Shown here in pieces: positions 25,972 to 33,481 of a stretch of DNA of 48,092 nt (position 1 is the first letter of the stretch; each line of letters begins with the position of its first letter). The notes under the pieces are model-generated. The model was given only the letters and a program-made list of their open reading frames with translations. It was not told where the DNA came from and did not search any database. A program made the translations under genes and the position numbers. The stretch comes from Desulfonatronum sp. (GTDB lineage Bacteria > Desulfobacterota > Desulfovibrionia > Desulfovibrionales > Desulfonatronaceae), in the NCBI GenBank assembly GCA_011049455.1, contig DSBL01000049.1:1-48092 (forward strand), read 5' to 3'.

Positions 25972-26027
25972 GGCCATTCCTCCCCTTTGCCGCTCTGAGA
26001 AGCCTAGTGCGCGCCGAACATTGCCAC

Positions 26028-26064
26028 AAAAAAAGGGCCGCCGGCGTATCGCCTGCGGCCCTTT
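26028..26064 (-). terminator. Intrinsic terminator/attenuator in the aromatic operon leader
   Basis: On the minus strand AAAGGGCCGC pairs with GCGGCCCTTT. Inside it, after one mismatch, GGCG pairs with CGCC around an ATA loop, and the helix runs into seven T (26034-26028). It lies 33 bases after the stop of an aromatic-rich leader peptide and about 56 bases before the ADH synthase start, so it attenuates the operon rather than ending it. Confidence 0.9.
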
Positions 26065-26123
26065 GAGTGCGGTTTTTTGATGTTCTATTGCGTTGGTTAC
26101 ACCGCTTCCCCTTGACCACAGGC
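26051..26123 (-). promoter_or_regulatory. Candidate antiterminator of the aromatic operon attenuator
   Basis: In the transcript, GCCTGTGGTC (26123-26114, inside the last third of the leader ORF) can pair with GGCCGCAGGC (26060-26051, the 5' arm of the terminator): ten pairs, two of them G-U. The two structures are mutually exclusive, as in classical attenuation. The pairing is computed by eye; its stability is not measured. Confidence 0.5.
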
Positions 26124-26195
26124 CACGTTGCGCCAAAAATAAAAAAAGCAAAAATACAGGCTGGAACTATGGAAGGTGGTCAGCGCGGGTTGCAT
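26097..26195 (-). CDS. Leader peptide rich in Phe, Tyr and Trp (aromatic attenuator)
   Basis: A 32-codon ORF from ATG (26195) to TAA (26097-26099) lies just upstream of the terminator at 26028-26064. Its centre reads [12 protein letters not shown] (residues 13-23). Residues 14-21 hold four Phe, two Tyr and one Trp among eight codons, far above chance and directly matching the end products of the operon that follows. In known attenuators such runs make the ribosome stall when the charged tRNAs are scarce. The ATG lacks a clear ribosome binding site; an in-frame TTG twelve bases upstream (26207) is an alternative start. The ORF is too short for standard gene calling. The function is inferred from position and composition. 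Confidence 0.75.
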   Translation of the reverse strand: MQPALTTFHSSSLYFCFFYFWRNVACGQGEAV

Positions 26196-26204
26196 GGGCA
26201 GTGT

Positions 26205-26233
26205 CAATAAGTGAGCGTATCGGAGTTTGTCAA
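26205..26233 (-). promoter_or_regulatory. Candidate promoter of the aromatic operon
   Basis: On the minus strand a perfect TTGACA (26233-26228) is followed after 18 bases by TATTGA (26209-26204), a weak -10. A second TTGACA lies at 26207-26202. The transcript would begin almost at the leader ATG, so the leader may be translated from a very short 5' end, or the true promoter may be further upstream. Confidence 0.35.
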
Positions 26234-26256
26234 GGGGTTTGTGTTTTTTTTCTTCA

Positions 26257-27465
26257 TCAAGATGCGACTCCCATAACCACGTAGACCGGATCGCTGGTAT
26301 CGGTTTCATTGATGTGCGGATCATTCCCGGGCCGCCACCAGTTGCGGATGCTTACGGTATGCAAGTCCTGCAGCGCCGGCAGCTCCCTGAAACACTCCAG
26401 CACCAGCCCAAGACGCTCGAACTCGTGCAGGTCCACCCACTGCCAAACCGCCTTGTCCGGAAACCAGCGGTTGGAAAAGCCGATCAAGAGTGTGCCGCCG
26501 GGGCGCAGCGCCCGGATGCACTGGGCCAGCACGGCCCTTGGATCGGTCAGATATTCGATGGACAGGCTGCAGACCACGTTGTCAAAGCTCTTGTCCGCAA
26601 AGGGCAGCTCGGGGTTGTCGTTCAGATCGTGGATGACCCGTCGGGCAAGCAAGGGGTTGGCCTCAAGCTCTTCACGGTTCAGCCCCAGCCCCGTAACGTC
26701 CAGCCCGCGATCTTCAGGTAAATGGGAATGGACGTTGCTCATCAGGTCCAACACCCTGGCGCCGGGTTTGAGGACAGATGCATAAATCTCCTGCAGGAAG
26801 GCCGCGGCCCGGGAATCCACATGGCCAATGATCCGGGGCGACGCATAAAACAGGGCGTCATCAGACTCGTCATCGCGGCGCAGGCCGTTCAGGGACCCGA
26901 ACTGCGTGGGCCGTCCGCCATGACGGGCCTGCATGCCCGGTCCAGTATCCGCCAGCTCTTCCATCCAGCTGGCCAGACGACCTCCTGTCTCCGATGTCTT
27001 GTCCGCCATGTCCAGGACAGTGGCCCGAAGTTTCAGCTCCTGGCCCGCCAACGGATGATTCAAATCAACTGTCATGGTCTGCTCGTCCATGTCGATGACT
27101 CGTCCTGGACGAGCATCCTGGGGGTGTATGCCAATAATGTTGCCCAGCATTCCCCTGGGGTAGAAGCGACCTTGCCGCAAGGGGATTTTTCGAGCGCTGA
27201 TCACGCGGCGGTTGAATTGTGTTCGCGGCACGCGATAAATCAGCTTTTGATCATACGCCGGGATGGCCTCGCCTGGTTGATATTCCAAGTAAAACTCATC
27301 TCCGGGGCTTTTTCCCAACAAGGATTGCTGCATGCGAGGTGGAAAAATATCCCGCCACACGTTGACCCGCCTGGCCAGGTATCGTTCCTGATGCCGGGCC
27401 TCTCTGCTCTGCCATTCCAATTCCAACACCAAAGACGCAAGACTTTGTTCATGAATAACAGACAC
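26257..27465 (-). CDS. FKBP-like domain fused to a SAM-dependent methyltransferase
   Basis: A two-part protein of 402 residues. The N-terminal half ends in a stretch typical of SlyD-type FKBP prolyl isomerases: GNIIGIHPQDARPGRVIDMD then MTVDLNHPLAGQELKLRATVLDM (about residues 110-155). The C-terminal half (~215-390) is a class I methyltransferase with VLDLMSNVHSHLPEDRG, FDNVVCSLSIEYLTDPRAVL and ALRPGGTLLIGFSNRWFP. Its motif I lacks the usual GxGxG, which is odd. A GTG start is supported by AAGGAG six bases upstream. It sits upstream of the aromatic operon on the same strand, so readthrough into the leader is possible. The substrate is unknown. Confidence 0.75.
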   Translation of the reverse strand: MSVIHEQSLASLVLELEWQSREARHQERYLARRVNVWRDIFPPRMQQSLLGKSPGDEFYLEYQPGEAIPAYDQKLIYRVPRTQFNRRVISARKIPLRQGRFYPRGMLGNIIGIHPQDARPGRVIDMDEQTMTVDLNHPLAGQELKLRATVLDMADKTSETGGRLASWMEELADTGPGMQARHGGRPTQFGSLNGLRRDDESDDALFYASPRIIGHVDSRAAAFLQEIYASVLKPGARVLDLMSNVHSHLPEDRGLDVTGLGLNREELEANPLLARRVIHDLNDNPELPFADKSFDNVVCSLSIEYLTDPRAVLAQCIRALRPGGTLLIGFSNRWFPDKAVWQWVDLHEFERLGLVLECFRELPALQDLHTVSIRNWWRPGNDPHINETDTSDPVYVVMGVAS

Positions 27466-27761
27466 TTACTCCTTCTTTGCTCACCCGTGAATTGGGTTCA
27501 AAGGTTGTCCAAGTTCTCTACATGACGTCAAAAATCCGTCCTGCATTGTCGCCGTTGCACATAAACTGCCCGCAAGAAATCACTTGCCGCTGGGCAAATC
27601 ACCAAACACCATAATGATAGGATTATTCTCAGCACAGGCAAGAGCCAGTGCGTTGAAGACGGCTTGCCGCTATGATGTCCATGCCTTGCATCTCTGAACA
27701 ATTTCTGGGACCATACATCCACAAGCAACACATTCATCAGCATTAAAACGGAGATAGTTTC
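27466..27761. other. Divergent intergenic region
   Basis: This 296-base gap separates the FKBP-methyltransferase and LysM genes, so promoters for both must lie here. I see no strong sigma-70 pair, hairpin with T-run, tRNA or repeat. AT-rich sequence around 27600-27640 is the likeliest promoter zone. Confidence 0.3.
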
Positions 27762-28454
27762 ATGGACAAAAAAAGTTGGCTGCAAAAGCTAGAGGCTATG
27801 GAACAGGAGCAACAGGAAACCACTCAGCCTGAATCGGATAACAGCATCCCGCGTGTTTTTCTGGAAGGCCGGGGGAAGTTCTTGATTTTGGGCGGCATCG
27901 GGGTGGTGGTTTTGGTTCTTTTGGTGGTCATTTTTTCCTCAGGCAAGGACACGGTTTCGGAAAGACAGCTTCAGGATATTCTGGCCAGGCTTGATGTGTT
28001 GGAGTCCAGGCTGGTGGGTCTGGAGAACCAGGAAGGCGGGCGGCAGCAGGCGTTGGTGAGGATGCAGGGGGACTTCAGCATCCTGACCATGCGTGTAGAC
28101 AAGCTTTCCCGGGAGATGAAGGAACAGTTCGCCGATGTCGCGGCAAAAAAGGAACAGCCCTCCTCAGCAACGGCGGCCCCAAAGCCCGCCGCTCAGCAAC
28201 AACCTCAACAGGCCGCGCCACCCGCAGCTCCGAAGCCTGCAGCGGGTACTTCACCGACCCAGTCAAAACCCCAGGCAGCAACGCCGGTCAAACCAGCTGC
28301 GTCAAAACCGGTCCTGCACGAGGTCCGGGCCGGGGAAACCCTTTATCGGATCAGCCGCACTTATGGCGTTACAGTGGATGAAATCAGGCAACTGAACAAA
28401 ATCGGTACCGACGACCTGATTCATCCGGGGCAGCTGCTGACCATCAAAAAGTAA
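27762..28454 (+). CDS. Membrane-anchored LysM-domain protein
   Basis: A protein of 230 residues with a clear order of parts: a short cytoplasmic N-terminus, one transmembrane helix (residues ~45-62, LILGGIGVVVLVLLVVIF), a coiled-coil-like region (~66-125), a Pro/Ala/Gln-rich linker (~130-183), and one C-terminal LysM repeat (HEVRAGETLYRISRTYGVTVDEIRQLNKI ending LLTIKK). LysM binds peptidoglycan glycan chains, so the protein probably tethers the inner membrane to the wall. It starts after a purine-rich CGGAGA site. The flavin reductase gene follows after 29 bases. No catalytic domain is visible. Confidence 0.82.
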   Translation: MDKKSWLQKLEAMEQEQQETTQPESDNSIPRVFLEGRGKFLILGGIGVVVLVLLVVIFSSGKDTVSERQLQDILARLDVLESRLVGLENQEGGRQQALVRMQGDFSILTMRVDKLSREMKEQFADVAAKKEQPSSATAAPKPAAQQQPQQAAPPAAPKPAAGTSPTQSKPQAATPVKPAASKPVLHEVRAGETLYRISRTYGVTVDEIRQLNKIGTDDLIHPGQLLTIKK

Positions 28455-28483
28455 CCCGAAACCCCTTTGCAAGGAAGGTGACA

Positions 28484-29095
28484 ATGTACGCTGTGGCCAT
28501 CAACGGCAGCCCGCGCAAAGGCGGGAACACCGAAACCCTTTTGAGACATGTTCTGGCCCCGCTGGATGCTGCCGGCTGGGAAACCGAATTGGTTCAGGTC
28601 GGAGGCAAAGGCATTCACGGGTGCATTGCCTGCTACAAATGCTTCGAGAACAAGAACATGCGCTGTTCCGTGGACAAGGACGGGTTCAACGCGGTGATGG
28701 AGAAGATGATCCGCGCCCAGGCAGTCATCATCGGCTCGCCCACCTATTTTACGGATGTTTCCGCGGACACCAAGGCGGTCCTGGACCGATCCGGCTTGGT
28801 GGCCATTGCCAACGGCTTCTTGTTTCGGGGCAAGATCGGCGCGGCCGTGGTGGCCGTGCGCCGAGGCGGCGGCACGCACGTGTTCGACACCATCAACCAC
28901 ATGTATCTCATGTCCCAGATGATCGTGCCCGGCTCCACTTACTGGAACCTCGGCTACGGCAGGAACCCCGGCGAGGTGGAAAATGACGCCGAGGGGCTGA
29001 ACAACATGCGTCATTTGGGCGAAACCATCGCCTGGCTGGGCGCGGCCGTGAGGCCCCACGTTGCTTCGTACCCTTCGGCGGTGAAGGAAAAGTAA
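28484..29095 (+). CDS. Flavodoxin-fold NAD(P)H-dependent FMN reductase
   Basis: A 203-residue flavodoxin-like protein of the NADPH-dependent FMN reductase / iron-sulfur flavoprotein group. The FMN phosphate loop is INGSPRKGGNTETLL (residues ~7-21), and SPTYFTDVSADTKAVLDR is the second flavin-contact region. Cysteines in GCIACYKCFENKNMRCSVDKDGF match the compact CxxC(x)nC motif that binds a cluster in iron-sulfur flavoproteins, although cluster binding is not certain. The open frame begins with a GTG at 28478; the ATG at 28484, just after AAGGAAGG, is preferred. The role in electron transfer or quinone reduction is inferred. Confidence 0.8.
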   Translation: MYAVAINGSPRKGGNTETLLRHVLAPLDAAGWETELVQVGGKGIHGCIACYKCFENKNMRCSVDKDGFNAVMEKMIRAQAVIIGSPTYFTDVSADTKAVLDRSGLVAIANGFLFRGKIGAAVVAVRRGGGTHVFDTINHMYLMSQMIVPGSTYWNLGYGRNPGEVENDAEGLNNMRHLGETIAWLGAAVRPHVASYPSAVKEK

Positions 29096-29099
29096 CCAG

Positions 29100-31112
29100 C
29101 TACAGCAGCCTCAGGTTCCAGTTGAAGGCCGAGGATCTGGGTCGTTCCCGCAAGCCCGCGGGCAATTTTTCGTGAATATGGACGAACAGGCGATAGCCCG
29201 CGGCTTCCAGCCTGCTTTTCCGGGTAGCAAGGTCCAGGGGCCAATCCGGAAATATCCACAAATTCTGTCCATACTTGCGGGCCCAGGCCACCTCCCCCTT
29301 GGGGCTGCGCACGGCCTTTTCCGGGTGCAGGGCTTCGGCCTGCAACCGGGACACGGCCAAGGGCCACATGCCTTGCAGGACCACTCCCAGGGGCAGGGAT
29401 GCCTGCTTGGGCAGGTCCAGGAAAGACTCTTCATCCAGCTCCGGACTGACCATGGCTCCGGCAAATCCCAATCGGCGCAATTCCTCCACGGCCAAGGCAT
29501 TGGCCGTATTGCAAAACGGGCCGGCCCAGATTTCCTCGGCGTTTGACGCCTTGTCCTGGGCAAAAAGCTGAATTTGCCAGGGGGCGTTGCATAAGAAAAA
29601 TGACGCTCCCAGAGAACGCACCCGCCTCAGAGCCTTGCGCCACGCTGTCTCCTCATTCGGCCAGATCACTGGGGGCAGCCACCAGGCAAGATTGCGGCAG
29701 GTTGCCGGGGTCATCCGCTCCAGAAATTTCAGATCCAGCCACATGGCCTGGACCATCTGCCCCTGGTGGCGTTGGGGCCGCCGGGAAACCGTCATTTCCC
29801 TTTTGCCGCGGCCAGGACGCAAGGTTTTGGGCAACGTCGGATCAAACGAGGACGGCCCACTTTCCATCGCAGGCATGACTTGGTTCAGCTCCTGCTCCAA
29901 TCCTTGCACCACCCGTCGCAATTCGGATTCCCGGCGGTCCACCAGCCACAGACTGGTCCCGGCGGGTGCCGGTGGTATTGGCTTTGCCCCACGCTGCCTG
30001 GGCTGGTCCAAATCAAAGCGGCCGTTCTTGGGCACGAAGCGAGGTACCCGGACGATCCGGTGCCAGGGCTGGTCCTCGGAGCCCAGACGAAGCAGGTCTC
30101 CAGGCTGCAACGGCAGCCTCGGGCGAAAGAAAAGGCTTTTAGTGTCGTTGGGGATGCGCCCGGCCAGCAGTCCGGAACCGAGCTGCTCAAAGGGCTCCAA
30201 AGGCTGATAAGGACGCTGCGGCAAGAAGCCGGCATGGGAACCCGGCCGGCCCAGGGCCATGGCCAGCAGTTCAAGCGCATCCTTGCGGACCTGGGCCGCT
30301 TTCGGCTCATCCCGCAGCATGCGGTAGGCCGTGACCGTATAGAACACGTAATGGGCGCTTTTCTTACGGCCCTCGATCTTCCAGGTGCGCACCTCGGGGA
30401 TGTCCAGCAGGGTCTTTACCAGCACGTCCAGGCTCAGATCCTGGCAGGAAAAGTAGTGACCGGACCTGCCGTCATGTTCGTAGAGACGGCGGCAGGGCTG
30501 CACGCAGCGGCCGCGCAACCCGCTTTTGCCGCCCATGTAGCTGCTCCAGTAGCAGCGTCCGGATACCGCATAGCACAAGGCGCCGTGGATAAAGACTTCC
30601 AGGGCCAGACCCGGCGGGCAGGCCTGAGCCATGTTCTTGATCTCATCCAGATTGAATTCCCGGGGCAGGACAACCTGTTGCACCCCGAGCCGGGCAGCCG
30701 CTGCCAATCCAGAGGGCATGCTCACGCAGGCCAGGGTGGACAGGTGCATTTCGCCGGCAAAACCCACCTGCCGGGCCAGTTCCAGCATGCCCAGATCCTG
30801 GACGATCAGTCCGTCCGGATGGACCACGCGCTGGAGTTGGTCCACCAACCGCCCGGCCGCAGACACGTCATGGGGCTTGAGCAGTGTGTTCATGGCCACC
30901 AGCACCCGCCGGCCCTTGCCATGGGCCAGGACGGTCAATCCAGCCAGTTCGCGCAGGGAAAAATTCTCCGCTTCCATGCGTGCGGAAAAATGTTTCAGGC
31001 CGCAATACACTCCGTCCGCACCGGCGGCCAAAGCGGCCAAGAAAGCCTGCCTGTCCCCGGCCGGGGCCAGGATTTCTGGTCGTCGCTGTTCAATTGTTGC
31101 CGTAGTGCTCAT
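29100..31112 (-). CDS. Peptidase U32 family protein (RlhA/TrhP-like)
   Basis: A protein of 670 residues whose first ~330 residues form the U32 domain: PEILAPAGDRQAFLAALAAGADGVYCGL, MHLSTLACVS, and the hallmark EVFIHGALCYAVSGRCYWSSYMGGKSGLRGRCVQPCRRLY with its conserved cysteines. Members such as RlhA and TrhP take part in hydroxylation of 23S rRNA or tRNA uridine, so an RNA-modification role is more likely than proteolysis. The C-terminal half contains a second barrel-like region of unknown role. The start at 31112 (MSTTATIEQRRPEILAPAGD) was preferred because the upstream part of the open frame falls in the terminator of the EF-G-like gene. Confidence 0.82.
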   Translation of the reverse strand: MSTTATIEQRRPEILAPAGDRQAFLAALAAGADGVYCGLKHFSARMEAENFSLRELAGLTVLAHGKGRRVLVAMNTLLKPHDVSAAGRLVDQLQRVVHPDGLIVQDLGMLELARQVGFAGEMHLSTLACVSMPSGLAAAARLGVQQVVLPREFNLDEIKNMAQACPPGLALEVFIHGALCYAVSGRCYWSSYMGGKSGLRGRCVQPCRRLYEHDGRSGHYFSCQDLSLDVLVKTLLDIPEVRTWKIEGRKKSAHYVFYTVTAYRMLRDEPKAAQVRKDALELLAMALGRPGSHAGFLPQRPYQPLEPFEQLGSGLLAGRIPNDTKSLFFRPRLPLQPGDLLRLGSEDQPWHRIVRVPRFVPKNGRFDLDQPRQRGAKPIPPAPAGTSLWLVDRRESELRRVVQGLEQELNQVMPAMESGPSSFDPTLPKTLRPGRGKREMTVSRRPQRHQGQMVQAMWLDLKFLERMTPATCRNLAWWLPPVIWPNEETAWRKALRRVRSLGASFFLCNAPWQIQLFAQDKASNAEEIWAGPFCNTANALAVEELRRLGFAGAMVSPELDEESFLDLPKQASLPLGVVLQGMWPLAVSRLQAEALHPEKAVRSPKGEVAWARKYGQNLWIFPDWPLDLATRKSRLEAAGYRLFVHIHEKLPAGLRERPRSSAFNWNLRLL

Positions 31113-31116
31113 GGAA

Positions 31117-31147
31117 AACAAAAAGGGGCGGACCAAGCCGCCCCTTT
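31117..31147 (-). terminator. Intrinsic terminator after the EF-G-like gene
   Basis: AAAGGGGCGG and CCGCCCCTTT form a perfect 10-bp stem with a six-base loop (31132-31137), followed on the minus strand by a T-rich tail (five T, then G, then four T). It lies 128 bases after the EF-G-like stop and ends next to the U32 start. Confidence 0.85.
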
Positions 31148-31274
31148 GGTTACATGATTGTCTTGAGCAATGCTCCCGCGCCCTGCTCGCAACTCAATTT
31201 TTTTAATCGCGTTCCTTCGCGCCGTTCGCGTTTCACAAAAATATGCTCTTTTTGTCACCCAACCAGAAGAGCCG

Positions 31275-33338
31275 CTACTCCTGCTCGACCTTGGATTCGG
31301 CCACGACCTTCTCCGCCACGGACGGCGGGCATTCCTCGTAATGGTCAAACTCCATCACGAACGTGCCTTGTCCGCCGGTCATGGAACGCAGGGTGGGCGC
31401 GTACTCCAGGACTTCGGCCATGGGCACGTGGGCCCGGATCTCCGTGACCCCGGCCTGGGAATCCGTGCCCAGGACCTTGCCCCGGCGGCTGGAGAGATCG
31501 CCGATAATGTCTCCCATAAACTCGTCCGGCGTGTACACGGTCATCAGGACGATGGGTTCCAGCAGCTGGATCTTGGCCTCTTCCGCGGCCTTCTTGAAGG
31601 CCAGGGACCCGGCCACCTTGAAGGCCATTTCCGAGGAGTCCACGGTGTGGAAGGAACCGTCGAACAAGGTCACCTTGAAGTCCACCAGGGGGTATCCGGC
31701 CAAGACGCCGCGCTGAGACGCTTCTTGGATGCCCTTGTCCACCGCCGGGATATACTGCCGGGGAATGGCCCCGCCGACAATGGCGTCCACGAATTCATAG
31801 CCTCCTCCCCGCGGGAGGGGCTCCATGCGGATCCAGCAATCTCCGAACTGACCACGGCCGCCGGACTGCTTCTTGTGTCGGCCCTGGACTTCGGCCCGGC
31901 CCTTAATGGTCTCTCGGTAGGGCACCTTGGGCGGCTTGAGCACGATATCCACTTTATAGCGGCGGCGGACCTTTTCCACGGCCGTTTCGATGTGCATTTG
32001 GCCCATGCCGGAGAGCAGCATTTCCCCGGTTTCATCACCACGGGAGATCTTCAGGCTGACGTCCTCTTCCAGAAGCTTCTGCACCGCGGAATAGACCTTG
32101 TCTTCCTCGCCTTTTTCAGCCGCACCCAGAGCGTAAGTGATCATGCTTGTGGGCAGGGCCGGCGCTTCCAGCATGAAGGGAGACTTTTCATCGCACAGCG
32201 TGTCCGCCGTGGAGGTGTTCTTCAGCTTGGCCACGGCCACCACAGCACCGGGGCCCAGGGTTTCCTTGCACGGGGAGGACGTCTTGCCTTGGAGCAGCAG
32301 TAGTTGACCGAGGCGTTCCTTGGCGTCCTTGCCCGGGTTGGCCAGGGTCATGTCCGAGGCCACGGTCCCGGACAAAACGCGGATCACACTGAGCTGTCCG
32401 GTAAAGGGATCGGCGATGGTTTTGCAGACGAAACACGCTGTGGGCGCATCTGACGCGGAAAGCCGCTCTGCACCGTCCTTGCCCTGCCAGGGTTGGGCGC
32501 GGTCCAGGGGCGAGGGCAACAGGTCCTGAATTGCGTCCAAAAGCAAATTCGCTCCCTTGTTGATCAAAGCCGCGCAGACGGTCACCGGGGTCAGTTCCCT
32601 GGAAAGCACGCCCTGGCGCAGGGCCGTTCGCATTTCCTCCAGACTCAAGGCGCCTTCTTCCAGATATTTTTCCATGAGGGCTTCATCGCATTCCGCGATG
32701 TTTTCCATCATGGTTTCGCGCATGCTTTCCACCTCGTCGGCCAGGTCGGCGGGCATCTCGCCGGGTTTAAGGCCGCCCTTGTCGTCGAAGAACAATGCCT
32801 GGCCCGCAAGAATGTCCACCACTCCGCGGAAATCCTGCTCGCTGCCCACGGGCAGGTGCAGCAGTACCGGCTTTATGCCCAGGATTTCCCGCAAGCCGCC
32901 AAAGGCCATGTCAAAATTGGCCCGGTCGCGGTCCATTTTGTTGATTACCACCATGGCAGGCAAATTCAGCTTTTGCACTTCGGCCCAGCAACGCTTGGTC
33001 AAGGGCTTGACCCCGTCCACGGCGTCGATCACGAATACGGCCGCGTCCGCGGCCGTAAGCAGATATGGCAGGTCCGCGGAAAAATTATTGTCACCTGGAG
33101 CATCGATCAGGAAGTGCTGGTTCTTCTTCCATTGATAGCTGGCGAAAGCGGGTTGGATACTTCCCCGACGCTTGATTTCCTCGGGTTCGTAATCCAGGCA
33201 AGTCGTGCCTTCGTCGATTTTGCCCAAACGGTTGACCACACCGGTATTGAAGAGCACCATTTCAGCAACGGATGTTTTGCCGCAACCGCCGTGCCCCACC
33301 AGGGCGTAGGTTCGTTGGGCGCTGAACTTATCTTCCAT
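31275..33338 (-). CDS. Elongation factor G-like GTPase (EF-G paralogue)
   Basis: A 687-residue translational GTPase with the EF-G domain order: G1 loop LVGHGGCGKTSVAE, G3 region IDAPGDNNF, G4 VINKMDRD, then domains II-V through MGQMHIETAVEKVRRRY and VMTVYTPDEFMGDIIGDLSSRRG. It is not a standard FusA. The switch II sequence has Asp where EF-G has the catalytic His (DAPGDNN instead of DTPGHVD), and the switch I GITI is replaced by GSIQ. Such EF-G-like paralogues occur widely and are unassigned. It is transcribed alone, ending in the terminator at 31117-31147. The expected effect is slow or altered GTP hydrolysis, which is inference. Confidence 0.82.
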   Translation of the reverse strand: MEDKFSAQRTYALVGHGGCGKTSVAEMVLFNTGVVNRLGKIDEGTTCLDYEPEEIKRRGSIQPAFASYQWKKNQHFLIDAPGDNNFSADLPYLLTAADAAVFVIDAVDGVKPLTKRCWAEVQKLNLPAMVVINKMDRDRANFDMAFGGLREILGIKPVLLHLPVGSEQDFRGVVDILAGQALFFDDKGGLKPGEMPADLADEVESMRETMMENIAECDEALMEKYLEEGALSLEEMRTALRQGVLSRELTPVTVCAALINKGANLLLDAIQDLLPSPLDRAQPWQGKDGAERLSASDAPTACFVCKTIADPFTGQLSVIRVLSGTVASDMTLANPGKDAKERLGQLLLLQGKTSSPCKETLGPGAVVAVAKLKNTSTADTLCDEKSPFMLEAPALPTSMITYALGAAEKGEEDKVYSAVQKLLEEDVSLKISRGDETGEMLLSGMGQMHIETAVEKVRRRYKVDIVLKPPKVPYRETIKGRAEVQGRHKKQSGGRGQFGDCWIRMEPLPRGGGYEFVDAIVGGAIPRQYIPAVDKGIQEASQRGVLAGYPLVDFKVTLFDGSFHTVDSSEMAFKVAGSLAFKKAAEEAKIQLLEPIVLMTVYTPDEFMGDIIGDLSSRRGKVLGTDSQAGVTEIRAHVPMAEVLEYAPTLRSMTGGQGTFVMEFDHYEECPPSVAEKVVAESKVEQE

Positions 33339-33481
33339 TCGGCCTCCTTCAAGGATTCGATTTGGTTTTGGGTTGCAGGCAGATGGGATTGATGGTCTCT
33401 CAAAAAATGTCCATTTTCTTCATTTCAAAGGTTTGAATCTATAGAGACGGGCCGGGAAAAATGTCAAGGGAGGCCTCAAAA

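Noticed and set aside
25978-26151. Long N-terminal extension of ADH synthase
   Set aside because: It would translate through the intrinsic terminator; the conserved N-terminus and the ribosome binding site place the start near 25971.
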